64,000 nt of DNA from Costus lasius (taxonomy: Eukaryota; Streptophyta; Magnoliopsida; Zingiberales; Costaceae), in assembly GCA_027563935.2 (NCBI GenBank), contig CM050449.1, positions 70,584,556-70,648,555 of the forward strand. The letters are read 5' to 3'. Below the pieces are notes generated by a model. The model worked only from the letters and a program-made list of their open reading frames with translations, did no database searches and was not told the DNA's origin. This document shows positions 36,398 to 46,984 of the stretch, piece after piece. How positions within the stretch are numbered: position 1 is the stretch's first letter; each line of letters opens with the position of its first letter. Made by a program: the position numbers and the translations under genes.

Positions 36398-37159
36398 ATG
36401 ATCCCATCTCCTGAACCTAGATTGAAACTTCTTAAAAATAAACTGGATGGAACAAATTGGACAAGATGGTTCAGACTTTTGTCCAAACTTCTAGAACATG
36501 AGAATGTGGTCTATCTTCTTGAAAGACCTCCAACCCAGCCCTGTATATATTTTTGTACAGAGTGGGAGTGGAATGTCTATCTTGAACATTGTGTGGATAG
36601 TGAACATTACACTGCTCTTATTTTGAGGTGCTTGACCCCTGAGGTCCAGGTTGAGTGTGATGAGATGGGGATTTATGATATGATCATACATCTTCGACGT
36701 CTCTTCACACCGGGCACTTCAAATAGTAATCAAGAGAGTGTTGTTGGATCTTCTGGGTGTTTGCTTGAATCCAAGAATGACTATGGTTCCGTATCTTCGA
36801 AGCTAAAACTTCGGAAGACTGGGAATGCATGGAAATTTCAGGATGGATTAAGGCCCAGGAAGAGCATGGCACAAAAGAAGGGATGTTATCCATCTGCTTC
36901 AGGTATTGTGTTACTGAGGTCTTTATGTCTACTTCTTATTCATGGGTACTGGGTACCGCTTGAGGAGCTTACATATGTTTTTCATATGCAAGGGCTCAAA
37001 AGAAGTAGGACAATAAGGCTTGGTGGGATCGACTTTCGAGTTAGGGACGGAGCATTGGATGCTGCTGTTGATGTCATCTCACTACCTTCAAAGACTTCAA
37101 CTAGAACTTTGCTATTATGTACTAGCTTTTGTATTAGAACATTATGTCCATTATTTTGA
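36398..37159 (+). pseudogene. B gag and protease remnant
   Basis: The longest remaining frame (253 codons). The start, LKNKLDGTNWTRWFRLLSKL, is a copia gag opening. Later parts (GLKRSRTIRLGGIDFRVRDG) match the protease segment of A2 around residues 296-320, but the zinc knuckle is missing and the catalytic Asp-Thr position reads WVPLEE. Gag and protease have been fused by internal deletion and have lost their key residues. Confidence 0.75.
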
Positions 37160-38904
37160 ATGGATTTTCAGTTTGAAATAAATTGGTATTTCCTTAAATC
37201 TGGAATGTTCTATAGTAGTGGTACAATTGATGATAGCTTGTAGTTCTGTATGTAACACTGGATAGATCAAGTCCAATGATTCAATCAATACCATCTCTTT
37301 GCATTGTCTCTTGGGCCATAAGACATAAGTCACATCCAAAAGTCCATGGACTATTGGGATTATTATCCTTTCAGGGTTATGATATATGTGAGCCTTGTCT
37401 AATGGACAAGATGGCAGATGCTACCTTCATTTAGGAAGGAGAGAGAGGTTAGATGCTTGTTGGATCTAGTGCACGGCAATGTGTGTAGACCCATGGAGAC
37501 AAGCACTAAGTGGTATACTTCATTAAGTTGGGATATGTCATATCCAACACGTAACTTTGGAGAAATCCAAGAAGTTAAGAAATGAAGTATAGAATCGAAT
37601 TGGAGAATCTATTAAAACCCTTTGATTGGATCAAAGTAGGAAGTGAAGAATTTGATGACTATCTTGAGGAGTGTGGGGTTGTCTCACAGCTTACTTGGAA
37701 CACCACAACTGTGTGGTGAAATTCAAAGAAAGAAAAGGGAACACATTGGATGTGGTTCCACCTTTGAATAGTCATGCAAATTTACTTCCTTTAGAGGCCA
37801 TGCAAGCAACTGTTCTGACACTCCATAGTGTGTACTTGTGGGGCACTGAAAGTGCTGCTTCTATCCCGATGAGAACAAAAATATTTGTTGCTCAAACTGC
37901 TGTCTTTCTTGAGGAGCATCATAATGTTTCTTGTTCTAATAGATTGACGATATCTCCTCGCATGAAATGACATCCCAGCTCTTCACGTGGTGAAGTACAG
38001 GCTTGGAATGTATTTCGAGAAGAATGACCTAGGGAATGATGCCTACATCCTAGGCATGAGGATCTATAGACAGAGATCCAAGAAAGTCATTGCCCTTTAG
38101 TCAATCTATGTTCATCCAAGATTTTCTGGAGAGGTTTATATTGGATGATTCCAAATATTGATACCTTCCAGAGAGATATGGTCTGACTCTCATGAGGATG
38201 TTGTGTCCTATGACACAGCTGGAGAGTAGTGACATGGGTCTATAATCCCGGTACATTGGGTACAAGATAGACCATGTTTTGTGCAGAGTGCACTAGACCA
38301 TTTATGGCAAATGCTTGGAGCAATGCCAGCAAGTTTCAATCTAATCCTAGTGTTCATACACTAGATAGCTGTGAAAGCAATCCTTCGTACTTTCGAAGTA
38401 TAAAGGATTGAATTTTAGTCTGTGATAGACAGGAAGAACTTTGTGTACAGGGGTACACTGACACTTCGTTCCAGTCTAATGACTATCGTTCACAGCCAGG
38501 ATTTGCGCTTTGCCTTGATGTGGTGTTGTAGGCTGAAAGAGCTTTATGCAAACCATAGTGGCAAATTCTACAAATAAGGCTGAGTACATTGCAGCTTCTT
38601 GTGGCAGCCAAGGAAGCAGCTTCATTCATTTGAACTTGATTTAGTCCCTGGTGCTTGATGGTCCAGTATAGTTTTTACTGGGGCCGTAAGCATATGTAAA
38701 GGAACTTAGCATTCAAGTATGTACTGCAGCAATATCATCTGATCTTGGAGATCATGGATAAGGATAATGATTCAAACTAGTTAAAATAAACAAAGATAGC
38801 AATCTGGAAAAACCCACTGACGTAGCCTCTGGCGCAGCGGAAGCTAAATAAGTCATACTAGAGACATAGGGACTGATTAAACATCAGTTGCCCTTGGTCT
38901 TAGT
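37160..38904 (+). pseudogene. B pol remnants: integrase, RT and RNase H scraps
   Basis: No long frame. Recognisable shreds in the correct order: integrase zinc region (CLMDKM, about 37399), RT C-terminal string AYILGMRIYRQRSKK (about 38042), RNase H YTDTSFQS (about 38452) and KAEYIAAS (about 38578). Stops, deletions and frame changes separate them. The catalytic YVDD block is not found. Confidence 0.8.
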
Positions 38905-38917
38905 GCAAGTGGGAGAT
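38905..38917 (+). promoter_or_regulatory. B polypurine tract
   Basis: GCAAGTGGGAGAT immediately before the 3' LTR, the same as in A1 and A2. Confidence 0.85.
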
Positions 38918-41317
38918 TGGTGGTGTATATGCCCTACAGACCAATGTATGGACATGGTCAGGCATTGCTTGAATGTACTTTGATAGAATTAATGAAATTG
39001 ATATAATCAATAAAGGCATGGTCGTTATTATGCAGATTGCTTTACCTGCGTTGATGTATTGAATTGCATATATAATGTCCCAGGAGTTTGGATTGGATCC
39101 ATTCTCACAAGCTATCCCCAGTCAAAGTACCTTAGCAGATATGGGACAGCTTTGGTACATGTGAGACTAGTGTATGGGCTGGTTAGGTGCAGGGCACAGT
39201 AACGCAGACATACAGGTGCATTGGATGCACTGGAGTGATCCACCGTGAGGATTGACTTGTCTAGTCAACGAGTCAATCTCACATGCAATAGGTTTGCATT
39301 GATCCTTAGACTTGAGGTATTCATGTCTAGATTTGATGATGGGTTTGCTTTGATACAGTCTTACGTCTCTCCGTAATTGGGGGACTAAAACGACTGTCAT
39401 TGGGCATGTCATAAGTCATATAGAGACATGGATGACCAATAGTAGGATTTGCCCCTTCCTTCAGAGGAAGCATGATATCCACTCGGGGCGCCCCACCTTA
39501 TTGGTGCATGACAGGAGAGTGTGGCCACACTTGTTGAGTCATGACCAATGCATTGGATAATAAACTTGAGACTAATCAAATGGCAGGATATCAGTTTAGG
39601 CAAAGGGATCTGTAATGCAATGGGAATCCTCGTTGCTTGATAGGAGTTGTTGCCATAATGACTTAAGTCCTATGACATGGGTAGTAGTGATGTGTTGCTA
39701 GATACCCCTCACTACTTATGCTGTTTACATCATTGCCATCGTCATATGGATCCTACGGGGTCACACGCAATAGACTCTTGACGTTGCTTTAATCAGAAGC
39801 CTTTGGATCAAGTTATTGGATAACTTGGATCCATTTGGAAGATTTCATCAGCGCCAATGGGCCTGATGAGTTGGAAGAAAGTTATTGGAGCCAAACTTCA
39901 TTTTTGGCAGGTTGACCCGAAATTGACCTAGATTGGTCACATTTGGATTAGGGTTGCATTGGATTGGATCCAATGGCTTAATCAACTCATGCCATGAAGT
40001 TTGGGCTAGCCCATTATCCAATGAGGCCCAATAATTAGTTATCATGAAGAAGTATAAGCAAATAAGGGTATAATGGGGAAGAATTATACCCCATTGGCGC
40101 CAAGGGCATAATGGGGTGAAGTGGGCGCATGTTGCTTCATAAGGAAGCATTAGGCGCCTCCCCCTTTGCTCCTTGGATGGAATACTTGCCTCTAAGGCAA
40201 GTCTTGGGGCTGATATGGCTTGAGAACTTTTATGGGAAGTTCTTGGGCGCATATGGATAGTAGGGTGAGGAATATGGTAATGTCTTGGAGACTTACCTTA
40301 CCTCAAACCCTAATTTCTCCCAAGAAACCACCCTAGCCGAATTCTTCATGGATGTTGCGCCTAGCCCTTCTCCTTGGATGGAATGCATGCCTCTAAGGCA
40401 TGTCTTGGGCTGATATGGCCATAGGGCAAATTATGATAGGTTGAATGAGGTTTATGGTAAAGTCTTGGAGACTTTCCTTACCTCAAGACTCCTTTATCCT
40501 AGCCGCCCACTTGGCATGATCCTAGCCATTGCCCTTGCCGCCTCTTGTCCTATTAATAGGACCCTTGCCGCCCCCTCTTGGTGGTTGGTTCGATTCCTTG
40601 GAGGTGTGAACAAACATAGAGAGGTGTGAGCTAGGGCAAAGGGCGACAACATCAAGGTGGCGCAACCTTCCTCCTCTTTGTAGCCGCAAGCCTTCTTCTC
40701 CTTCTTCTCCTCTTGGCGCAACTTGGAGAAGGGCTTGGTGGCGACATCTCTTGGAGAGAATTAGAAGTTTAAGGTGGCGACAACTTTAGGGCTTGGAGCT
40801 CTCCTTCTTCCATCAAAGGCGCAAGCAAGTTCTTCTTGTTCTTCTTCTCATCTTCTTGGCGCAAGGATTCTTTGAGCTTGGTGGCGTCTTCTTGCCACAA
40901 GCCCTCATCGTCCCTTGGCCATAGGCGCACCTTGGAGGTGGCGCAAGCAAAGAAGAATAAGGAAGTACTTGGCGCATCATCTTCCTCCTCATCTCTTCTT
41001 GGCGCTTCTACCTTGGAGGTGGTGCAAGATTTGAAGAGAGTGACAAAGGCTTGATTCTCTTCCCGAGGCTAGCACCAAGCGTGGAAGGGAGCAACGATCA
41101 AGGAGTCGACGCGTGGATACTTGTAGAGGACGAACACTTGGGCGTCTTCAACTTGGCACCTTCATCCTAACAAGCAATAAAGGTACTAACCCTAACACAT
41201 CTTTGTGTTCTCTCCCTCGCATGGATCCTTGGGACTGGAATGTGTTTCGGGTGTAATGCTTCTTCCGCTGCGTCCTGGGACTGCAAAATTTTAAATTACA
41301 CCCGGCATTCCCCAACA
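38918..41317 (+). repeat. B 3' LTR
   Basis: 2400 bp. It begins TGGTGGTG where the 5' copy begins TGTTGGTG. About a dozen mismatches to the 5' LTR were seen by eye over its whole length. Confidence 0.93.
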
Positions 41318-41322
41318 ACCTG

Positions 41323-41926
41323 GGTATGGCCATACACTTTCTCAATCATCTCATTCAGGGGGGCCCCTTTAGAACATCGCACTCCAAACAAGGAGACGGC
41401 AATCCTATATCTATCACTAGTGTCCTAACCTGACTCAAGCTCACCATCCAAGATAGTCTATAACCATTATGTTTCAAATGATATTGAACTACCTCAAAAC
41501 AATGACAATCATCATTTAGAAACACAAGTGATCTCAAGTCAGAGGAAATGTGCCACTTGTTGCAATCAAGGATTATTCACATTGTGACAAGCAATTGAAT
41601 ATCCTAGTAGGGTCTGTCCAGTACATCCATTGTACCCATGAGTCTACATCTTATTCCATGCTCGAAGCATCCTATAAGATTAGAACACATATTAGTCTCA
41701 ATCATATCAAGGCTGTCTGATGTTCACCAAGATATCTCGACTAAGGACATTACAGCATGTCAGCCTAGCTGAACACCATTGAGACATTATTCAGAAGTAC
41801 AATTATTGCAGCAGACAATGTAACCAACTGAATAACAACCATTGCCTTTATAAACATAAGATTTTATACATGAAACTGTTACAATCCCAAGGCCTCAAAC
41901 ATTAGCCTTAAGGGCATACCCCAACA
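41323..41926 (-). repeat. A1 5' LTR, second part
   Basis: Continues the LTR broken at 32489. It matches 17341-17946 and ends CCCCAACA next to TSD CTTCC (41927-41931). Confidence 0.92.
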
Positions 41927-41931
41927 CTTCC

Positions 41932-43263
41932 TGTGTCTTCCTTCTCGCCGTAGTGTCTTCTATGTGTTCCCTCTTCTCACGATGATCTTTTTTCTTTGGC
42001 CGAACTCTCCTTATGTAGGCCTCCAGCGGTAAGATGAGCCCCCAATGCTTAACCTCTACCCTCTTGTCTCATTCAGCTTCTCCCCTCCCATTCTGTCGAC
42101 TGTCGTGACCTCCTTTTGTGTTTTTTTTTTATCAGCCCTCTTTATTTCCCCCTTCATTGGCTGTTTTACTCTCTATTTTTGTTATATAGCTGCCTGGAGA
42201 GTTTCCTTAAGTGAGCATGCAACTTAGCATACTCGTGGGCTGAGAAATGCAGGCTGTATCCTGGTAACATGAACTAGTTTTCAATTTTGCAGGCTACTTG
42301 TCTTGTAGTGAAGCGAGCTGGCTTTTCTTGTGTTGATGTTGACTTTGACTGGAATGTAGACCATTTGATCAACATGTTGACCCTCCCTTCTTGCTGCTAG
42401 TTCGTATTGAGGCTGGACAGCAATTGGGCTGGTCAGGTGGGCCATATATGGCGTATCCTTGGGCTGCTTTAGTGGGCAGATTGGGGAGTGTTGATGGGGT
42501 TCGTAACTGCTATTAAACAGAACTATGGGGCAAAAGTCCTCGTTCGTGTTGGATATACCAAATATCTAAACATATTTGCATGTTTGTCCATGTTTTCTTT
42601 CTTCTCTTTTTTTTCACTGCATTCTCATTTGGTTCTAGTTTGAAGGTCTTGCAGACCATAATGCGTTCGAATTGCTTTCAAGGAATGGCACAACTCATCT
42701 GGTTTTCAATGATGACGTTCAGGCGTTTGCTCATTTGCTCATTTACTATTCCAAATCTTCGACACTGAATGCCTGAACTGCTGGAACTATATAGGGGTAC
42801 AGGGCTTCTAATGATTATCCCACAAACTGTTACAAATTTTAAAGCATTTATCCTTCTATCAATTCCTTTCTATCACTAGGATCTCGTTTGTCACCGTCGC
42901 TTATTACTACTTATGTAGACCACTAAAATGCATCTTCATCTTTTCGCTTGTCATTACAGGGAACAGCTTCGGTTGCACTTGCTGGACTTCTTGCAGCTAT
43001 TAAGTTGGTTGATGGAACATTAGCAGATCGAATTTTCTTGTTTATTGGTGCTGGGGAGGTATAATTCCTTTGACTTTGCAATTATAGTGATTAGCACCTT
43101 CTAGAACCAATTGCATATAGAAATAAATAGTATGAGCATAATAGTTTCTGAGCACATGATGCCAAGGATGATCCTTGCAAATTTTGCTATTTTCAACTGT
43201 TGATCTTGTTGGTTATGTTTAAATGCCAGCAGTCATCTCTAGGTACGAATGCATAGTTCAACA
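41932..43263 (-). repeat. Tat 5' LTR, second part
   Basis: Resumes the LTR broken at 16259 and matches 3367-4693. It ends TTCAACA before TSD TCCTG at 43264-43268. Confidence 0.92.
42497..43058 (+). pseudogene. Captured NADP-malic enzyme gene fragment (copy 2)
   Basis: Same three exon pieces as in the left LTR: 42497-42544 (FVTAIKQNYGAKVLV), 42639-42722 ([16 protein letters not shown] and then [10 protein letters not shown]) and 42960-43058 ([17 protein letters not shown] and then FLFIGAGE). All stay open. Residues that differ from copy 1 (LLS for LHS, AGLLAA for TGFLVA) are mostly closer to the usual enzyme sequence, so this copy has drifted less there. The CAG|GC junction after the middle piece is shared with copy 1, so it predates LTR duplication. 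Confidence 0.92.
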
Positions 43264-43945
43264 TCCTGTACACTGTGTTCCTAAAAAGGGAGGTGTCACT
43301 GTAATGAAAAATAAGGATAATGAGTTGATACCTGTTAGAACAATCACTAATTGGCGTATGTGTATTGGTTATAGAAAATTAAATACTTCCACTATGAAAG
43401 ATCATTTTCCCTTGCCTTTTATTGATCAAATGGTTGAGAGACTTGCTAAATACTCTTACTTTTGTTTTCTTGATGGATATTCCAGATTTTTTCAGATCCC
43501 CATTCATCCTGATGACCAGGATAAGACCACCTTTACATATCCATATGGTACTTTTGCTTATAGAAGAATGCCCTTTGGTTTGTGCAATGCACCTGCTACT
43601 TTTCAGAGGTCTATGATGGCGATTTTTTCTAAATTTATTGAAGATTTCATGGATGCTTTTATGGATGATTATTTTGTCTATGGTTTCTCTTTTGATGATT
43701 GCTTGGCTAATCTATCTCGAGTTTTACAGAGATGCGAAGAGACTAACCTTGTCTTAAATTGGGAAAAGTGTCATTTTATGGTTAGACAGGGAATAGTTTT
43801 GGGTCATCTTATTTCAGAGAGAGGGATTCAAGTGGACAAAGCCAAGATAGAAGTGATTGAAAAATTGGCACCACCCACCACTGTCAAAGAGATCAGGAGT
43901 TTTTTTAGGACATGCAAGGTTTTTACAGGAGATTCATCAGGGACT
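43264..43945 (+). pseudogene. Athila reverse transcriptase, continuation
   Basis: Resumes the RT cut at 1139, with CVPKKGGVTV, NWRMCIGYRKLN, HFPLPFIDQM, FLDGYSRFFQIPI, MPFGLCNAPATFQRSM, and AFMDDYFVYG at the catalytic site (the FMDD form known in Athila), then the connection domain up to VKEIRSFF. A frameshift near 43910 moves the reading to the next frame. Confidence 0.92.
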
Positions 43946-44466
43946 TCTCTAAACTTGCTAAACCCCTGACTAATTTACTTTGTGAAGATGCCAAATTCTG
44001 CTTTGATGAGAAATGTCTGTTTGCTTTTCAGGAACTGAAAAAGGCTTTGACATCAGCAGCCATCATGCAACCACCTGACTGGGAGTTACCTTTTGAGCTT
44101 ATGTGTGATGCCAGTGACTTTGCAGTGGGAGCTGTTATAGGGCAAAGGAAGGAAAAGAAGCCTTATGTGATCTCTTATGCCAATAAAGTTTTAGATGAAA
44201 CACAAAGGAATTACACCACTACCGAGAAGGAGTTGTTGGCAATAGTCTTTGCATTTGACAAATTCAGATCTTACTTGATAAATTCGAAAGTTGTAGTGTA
44301 TATTGATCATGCTGTAGTTATATATTTGATGAAGAAGAAGGACAGTAAGCCACAGTTGTTAAGATGGATTTTGCTTCTGCAAGAATTTGACCTGCAAATC
44401 AAAGATAAGAAAGGAACTGAGAATTTTAGTTCCAGACCACCTTTCAAGGATGATTGTAGAAGATGA
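43912..44466 (+). pseudogene. Athila RNase H, frameshifted from RT
   Basis: Begins with [21 protein letters not shown], then [15 protein letters not shown] (first catalytic Asp), [22 protein letters not shown], and a [13 protein letters not shown] string where the usual TDHAAL occurs. Ends at a stop near 44466. It acts after RT, to remove the RNA strand. Confidence 0.88.
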
Positions 44467-44505
44467 AAAAGGTGATATTAATGATTCATTTCCTGAGGAC
44501 AACTG

Positions 44506-44850
44506 ATGAGAGTTGAACAAATTAAAGCTCCTTGGTATGCAGATATTGTGAACTATCTTGTTGCTAATATATTTCCTATTGATTTAAGTTACCAAGGCAA
44601 GAAAAGACTTTTAGCAGATGTTAAACACTATTTTTGGGATGAGCCTTATGTGTTCAAAAGATGTGCAGATGGAATATTTAGGAGATGTATCCCCGAAGAA
44701 GAAATGAAAGACATATTATCACAGTGTCATGGATCATCATATGGAGGGCATGCTAGTACTGAGAAGACAGTTTTCAAAGTATTACAATCTGGATTTTATT
44801 GGCCCACATTATTTAAGGATGCAAAGAATTTTATAATGTCTTGTTCAAGC
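44506..44850 (+). pseudogene. Athila integrase zinc-binding region, truncated
   Basis: Contains a pre-integrase segment (APWYADIVNYLV) and the HHCC motif beginning with CHGSSYGGHAS and SGFYWPTLFKDAKNFIMSC. After this first Cys, near 44846, the sequence becomes unrelated. The second Cys and the whole catalytic core are absent, so a deletion or rearrangement ends Athila here. Confidence 0.85.
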
Positions 44851-44880
44851 GGCAGCTCAACATTACAAATTAAGAGGGGA

Positions 44881-45270
44881 TGTTAAAGGATAAATTTGTA
44901 ATTTTACTCTAGTTGATTGGACTTATTTTGACTTGTGTAATTTGACTTTATTTTAGGGATTTAGTATTATGGTTGTAGCAGGTTGTGTGTTGAATGAAAA
45001 AAAAAGGTGGAACAAGGGCTATAGCCGTGTTCCTTCTCCCCCAAATTACAAATAAGATTCTCCCAAAATTGTCTCTAAATATTTACCCATCTTCTTCAAT
45101 CTCCAAATTTCTTCAACATGGCTCACGTCATAGATCTGAAACCCATCGACGGATCAAAATCCTATACCGCCACTACCCTTCCATTGTTGTTAAAAAATGT
45201 TGTCGCCACGACTCATTACTGTGAGTTCAATGATGTCCAAAACGTTAATGATGGCACATCATGCTAAGTG
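44881..45270 (+). other. Possible 5' fragment of another copia element
   Basis: From TGTTAAAGGATAAATTTG (44881) to TTCTTCAACA (45118) the sequence has TG...CA ends like a short LTR. It is followed by an ATG (45118) opening MAHVIDLKPIDGSKSY, which resembles the VDLKPLDG-type start of some plant copia gags, but the frame stops after about 48 codons. No primer site or TSD was found, so this is only a suggestion. Confidence 0.3.
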
Positions 45271-46404
45271 AGGACACTGGCGAGGAGTTGCAAAGGTGAG
45301 CAGATTCGGCCTAGGCAACAACAACAGCGATCAACTAAAGGAGTTGCGAAGGGGACGACTAGAGGGAACGAGAGAGGCACATGTAGGGAACAATGACTGG
45401 AATTAGGTTTTTTTTTCTTTTGTTATAGCCACTCTAATAAACATAGAGTTTTCAAAGCAAGAACAATCGAGGAATATTATAACAAGAGAATAAACAAATG
45501 CGTTGATAAAGAAGAAATAATTTCTAGTCTACAACTGTAGTAGATTTTCATCTAAGATTGTTGTAGATAAAACTATTTCTATCTAAATTAATATAATTTA
45601 ATATAGTTTAATAAAGTAAAATAAAAAATATCAAGAATGAAATAAAACTAGAGACATAGAGAAACCTGTTGTACTTAGATGAAAATCTAGTCTCTTGTAC
45701 GAGTTTAATCTAGATACCCAGGATACTACCAGTATTCTTTTTTTGTGGGCCACAATTGAGGAGATGTTGACCAGTGCCCTTTTGACTCTGGATAGAAAAA
45801 GGAAGAGAATGGAAGAAAGCTTGTGGGAGACCTCTACTATTATAAGTGGCTTTGCGCTATCTATTGTGTTTATGCACAAGAGTCATTTGCCTATTTATAG
45901 GTTAAACTCTTATGGTTAAAACTGTTAGATTAAATCAGACAACTATAATATATTTGGCACTAATAACATTATATTATTTAAGTAAAAACAATTAAATAAT
46001 ATCAAGTAAAATAAATAAAATATTAAGTTAATAAAAATAAAAATTAAAAATTTTTAATTTTAAATAATAATGCTTTGTTAGACATTACACATTTTTTATG
46101 ATATTATAACCAGTAGTTGTCTACATGCATCGTGGTTAGGCATAACATATTCCTAGGTAGCAACGGTTATTTGACGAGGTGATGTGTGTCTCGGAACTGA
46201 GAAGTTGTAGTATTCATAGCCAATAGGTAAAATTTTGTATTTATTGATTTTACTAATCTATAAATTGATTCCATAAATCGATTGCTTTTTTATTATTATG
46301 TAGTTTTTGATATCAGTGGTATAAAAGAAAGTTTGATTCAATAATTTAATAATTCATTGATAATATATACTATGCCCTAAAGAACAATTATTGAATGATG
46401 GTTT
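45271..46404. other. AT-rich interval without a recognised gene
   Basis: No supported coding frame. On the minus strand a TATA-like CCTATAAATAGG at about 45892-45903 could belong to an old LTR promoter. Short inverted words around GTAGATTTTCATCTAAG (45540-45690) suggest folded repeats. Nothing else identifiable. Confidence 0.4.
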
Positions 46405-46983
46405 TGTTTGTGTATATGCCCTAGGACCAGTTGTCAATCCAATATGTTTATTACATTCACATGTGATATTTCATATATCCTAGCATTGTCGTTATAGTGC
46501 ATTTGGTACACCTCCGTTATGTGTGCATTTACATAACAAATGTCCATAGAGATAGATTTTATCTAATCTCAAAGTTTGTCCTTAGTCAAGTACCATAGTG
46601 GATATGAGACAACTATCATGCATGTGAGACTAGCATACATGTTGGTTGAGCTCGCATTGCTAACGCAAGCATATGAGTATATCAAGGTAGATATACGGGA
46701 CCGACCTGCCGTAAGAATTCAACTAGGTGTCACAAGTTAATCTCATACTGAAAGAGGTGCATTTGTCCTTTGACTTGAGGTCATTGACATCTCTATATGG
46801 TAGTGGTACACTTTGATACAATCTAGTACTTCACTCTAGCAGGGGAGTCATAACAATTATCATTGGGTGTATCATAAGCGTATGAGAGGTTTAATGAGCC
46901 AAGAGAGGATTTGTCCCTTCCTTAAGTTAAAACTTAATATCCATGGGCCCCACATATAGATTCATAACTAAAAGTATATGTTC
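46405..46983 (+). repeat. Truncated LTR related to copia B
   Basis: Starts TGTTTGTGTATATGCCCTA, like the B LTR start. It then follows it in order with heavy divergence (TCAAGTACCATAGTGGATATGA; GTGAGACTAGCATA; CATTGGGTGTATCATAAG; TTTGTCCCTTCCTTAAG) to about the first 580 bp, where another repeat begins. An older relative of B. Confidence 0.75.
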
Positions 46984-46984
46984 G

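Larger units (their letters stand above)
32490..41317 (+). mobile_element. Ty1/copia element B, coding region destroyed, LTRs nearly identical
   Basis: TSD ACCTG, two LTRs of exactly 2400 bp, a tRNA-Met primer site at 34891 and a polypurine tract at 38905. The internal 4 kb holds only remnants of copia gag-pol, with many stops and deletions. LTR ends and order resemble A1/A2, and the LTR sequence is distantly related to theirs. The element is presumably moved by proteins of another copy. Confidence 0.93.
16260..41926 (-). mobile_element. Ty1/copia element A1, minus strand, split by A2 and B
   Basis: Flanked by TSD CTTCC. Parts in plus-strand order: 3' LTR (16260-17946), pol remnant (17947-20507), inserted A2 (20508-30340), junction filler, inverted leader (30384-31407), and 5' LTR (31408-32489 plus 41323-41926) split by element B. 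The part corresponding to A2 23307-25389 (gag, protease, start of integrase) is absent. LTR start TGTTGGGGTATGCCC, the Met primer site and the gag/integrase style suggest an Angela-like copia lineage; the lineage is tentative. Confidence 0.92.
1140..43263 (-). mobile_element. Tat-lineage Ty3/gypsy LTR retrotransposon, minus strand, with nested insertions
   Basis: Bounded by TSD TCCTG and by two copies of a roughly 3.55 kb LTR (1140-4693; and 14035-16259 plus 41932-43263). The internal region 4694-14034 encodes gag, protease, RT, two RNase H domains and integrase on the minus strand. The second, archaeal-type RNase H is diagnostic of the Tat clade (Ogre/Retand relatives). Without its insertions the element would be about 16.4 kb. 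Several in-frame stops, frameshifts and an integrase-core deletion mean it cannot encode its own proteins. Its right LTR is split by copia element A1. Confidence 0.93.

Noticed and set aside
45118..45264. Host gene start with a short 5' leader at ATG 45118
   Set aside because: The frame ends after about 48 codons and the opening resembles a copia gag, so I listed it only as a possible copia fragment.
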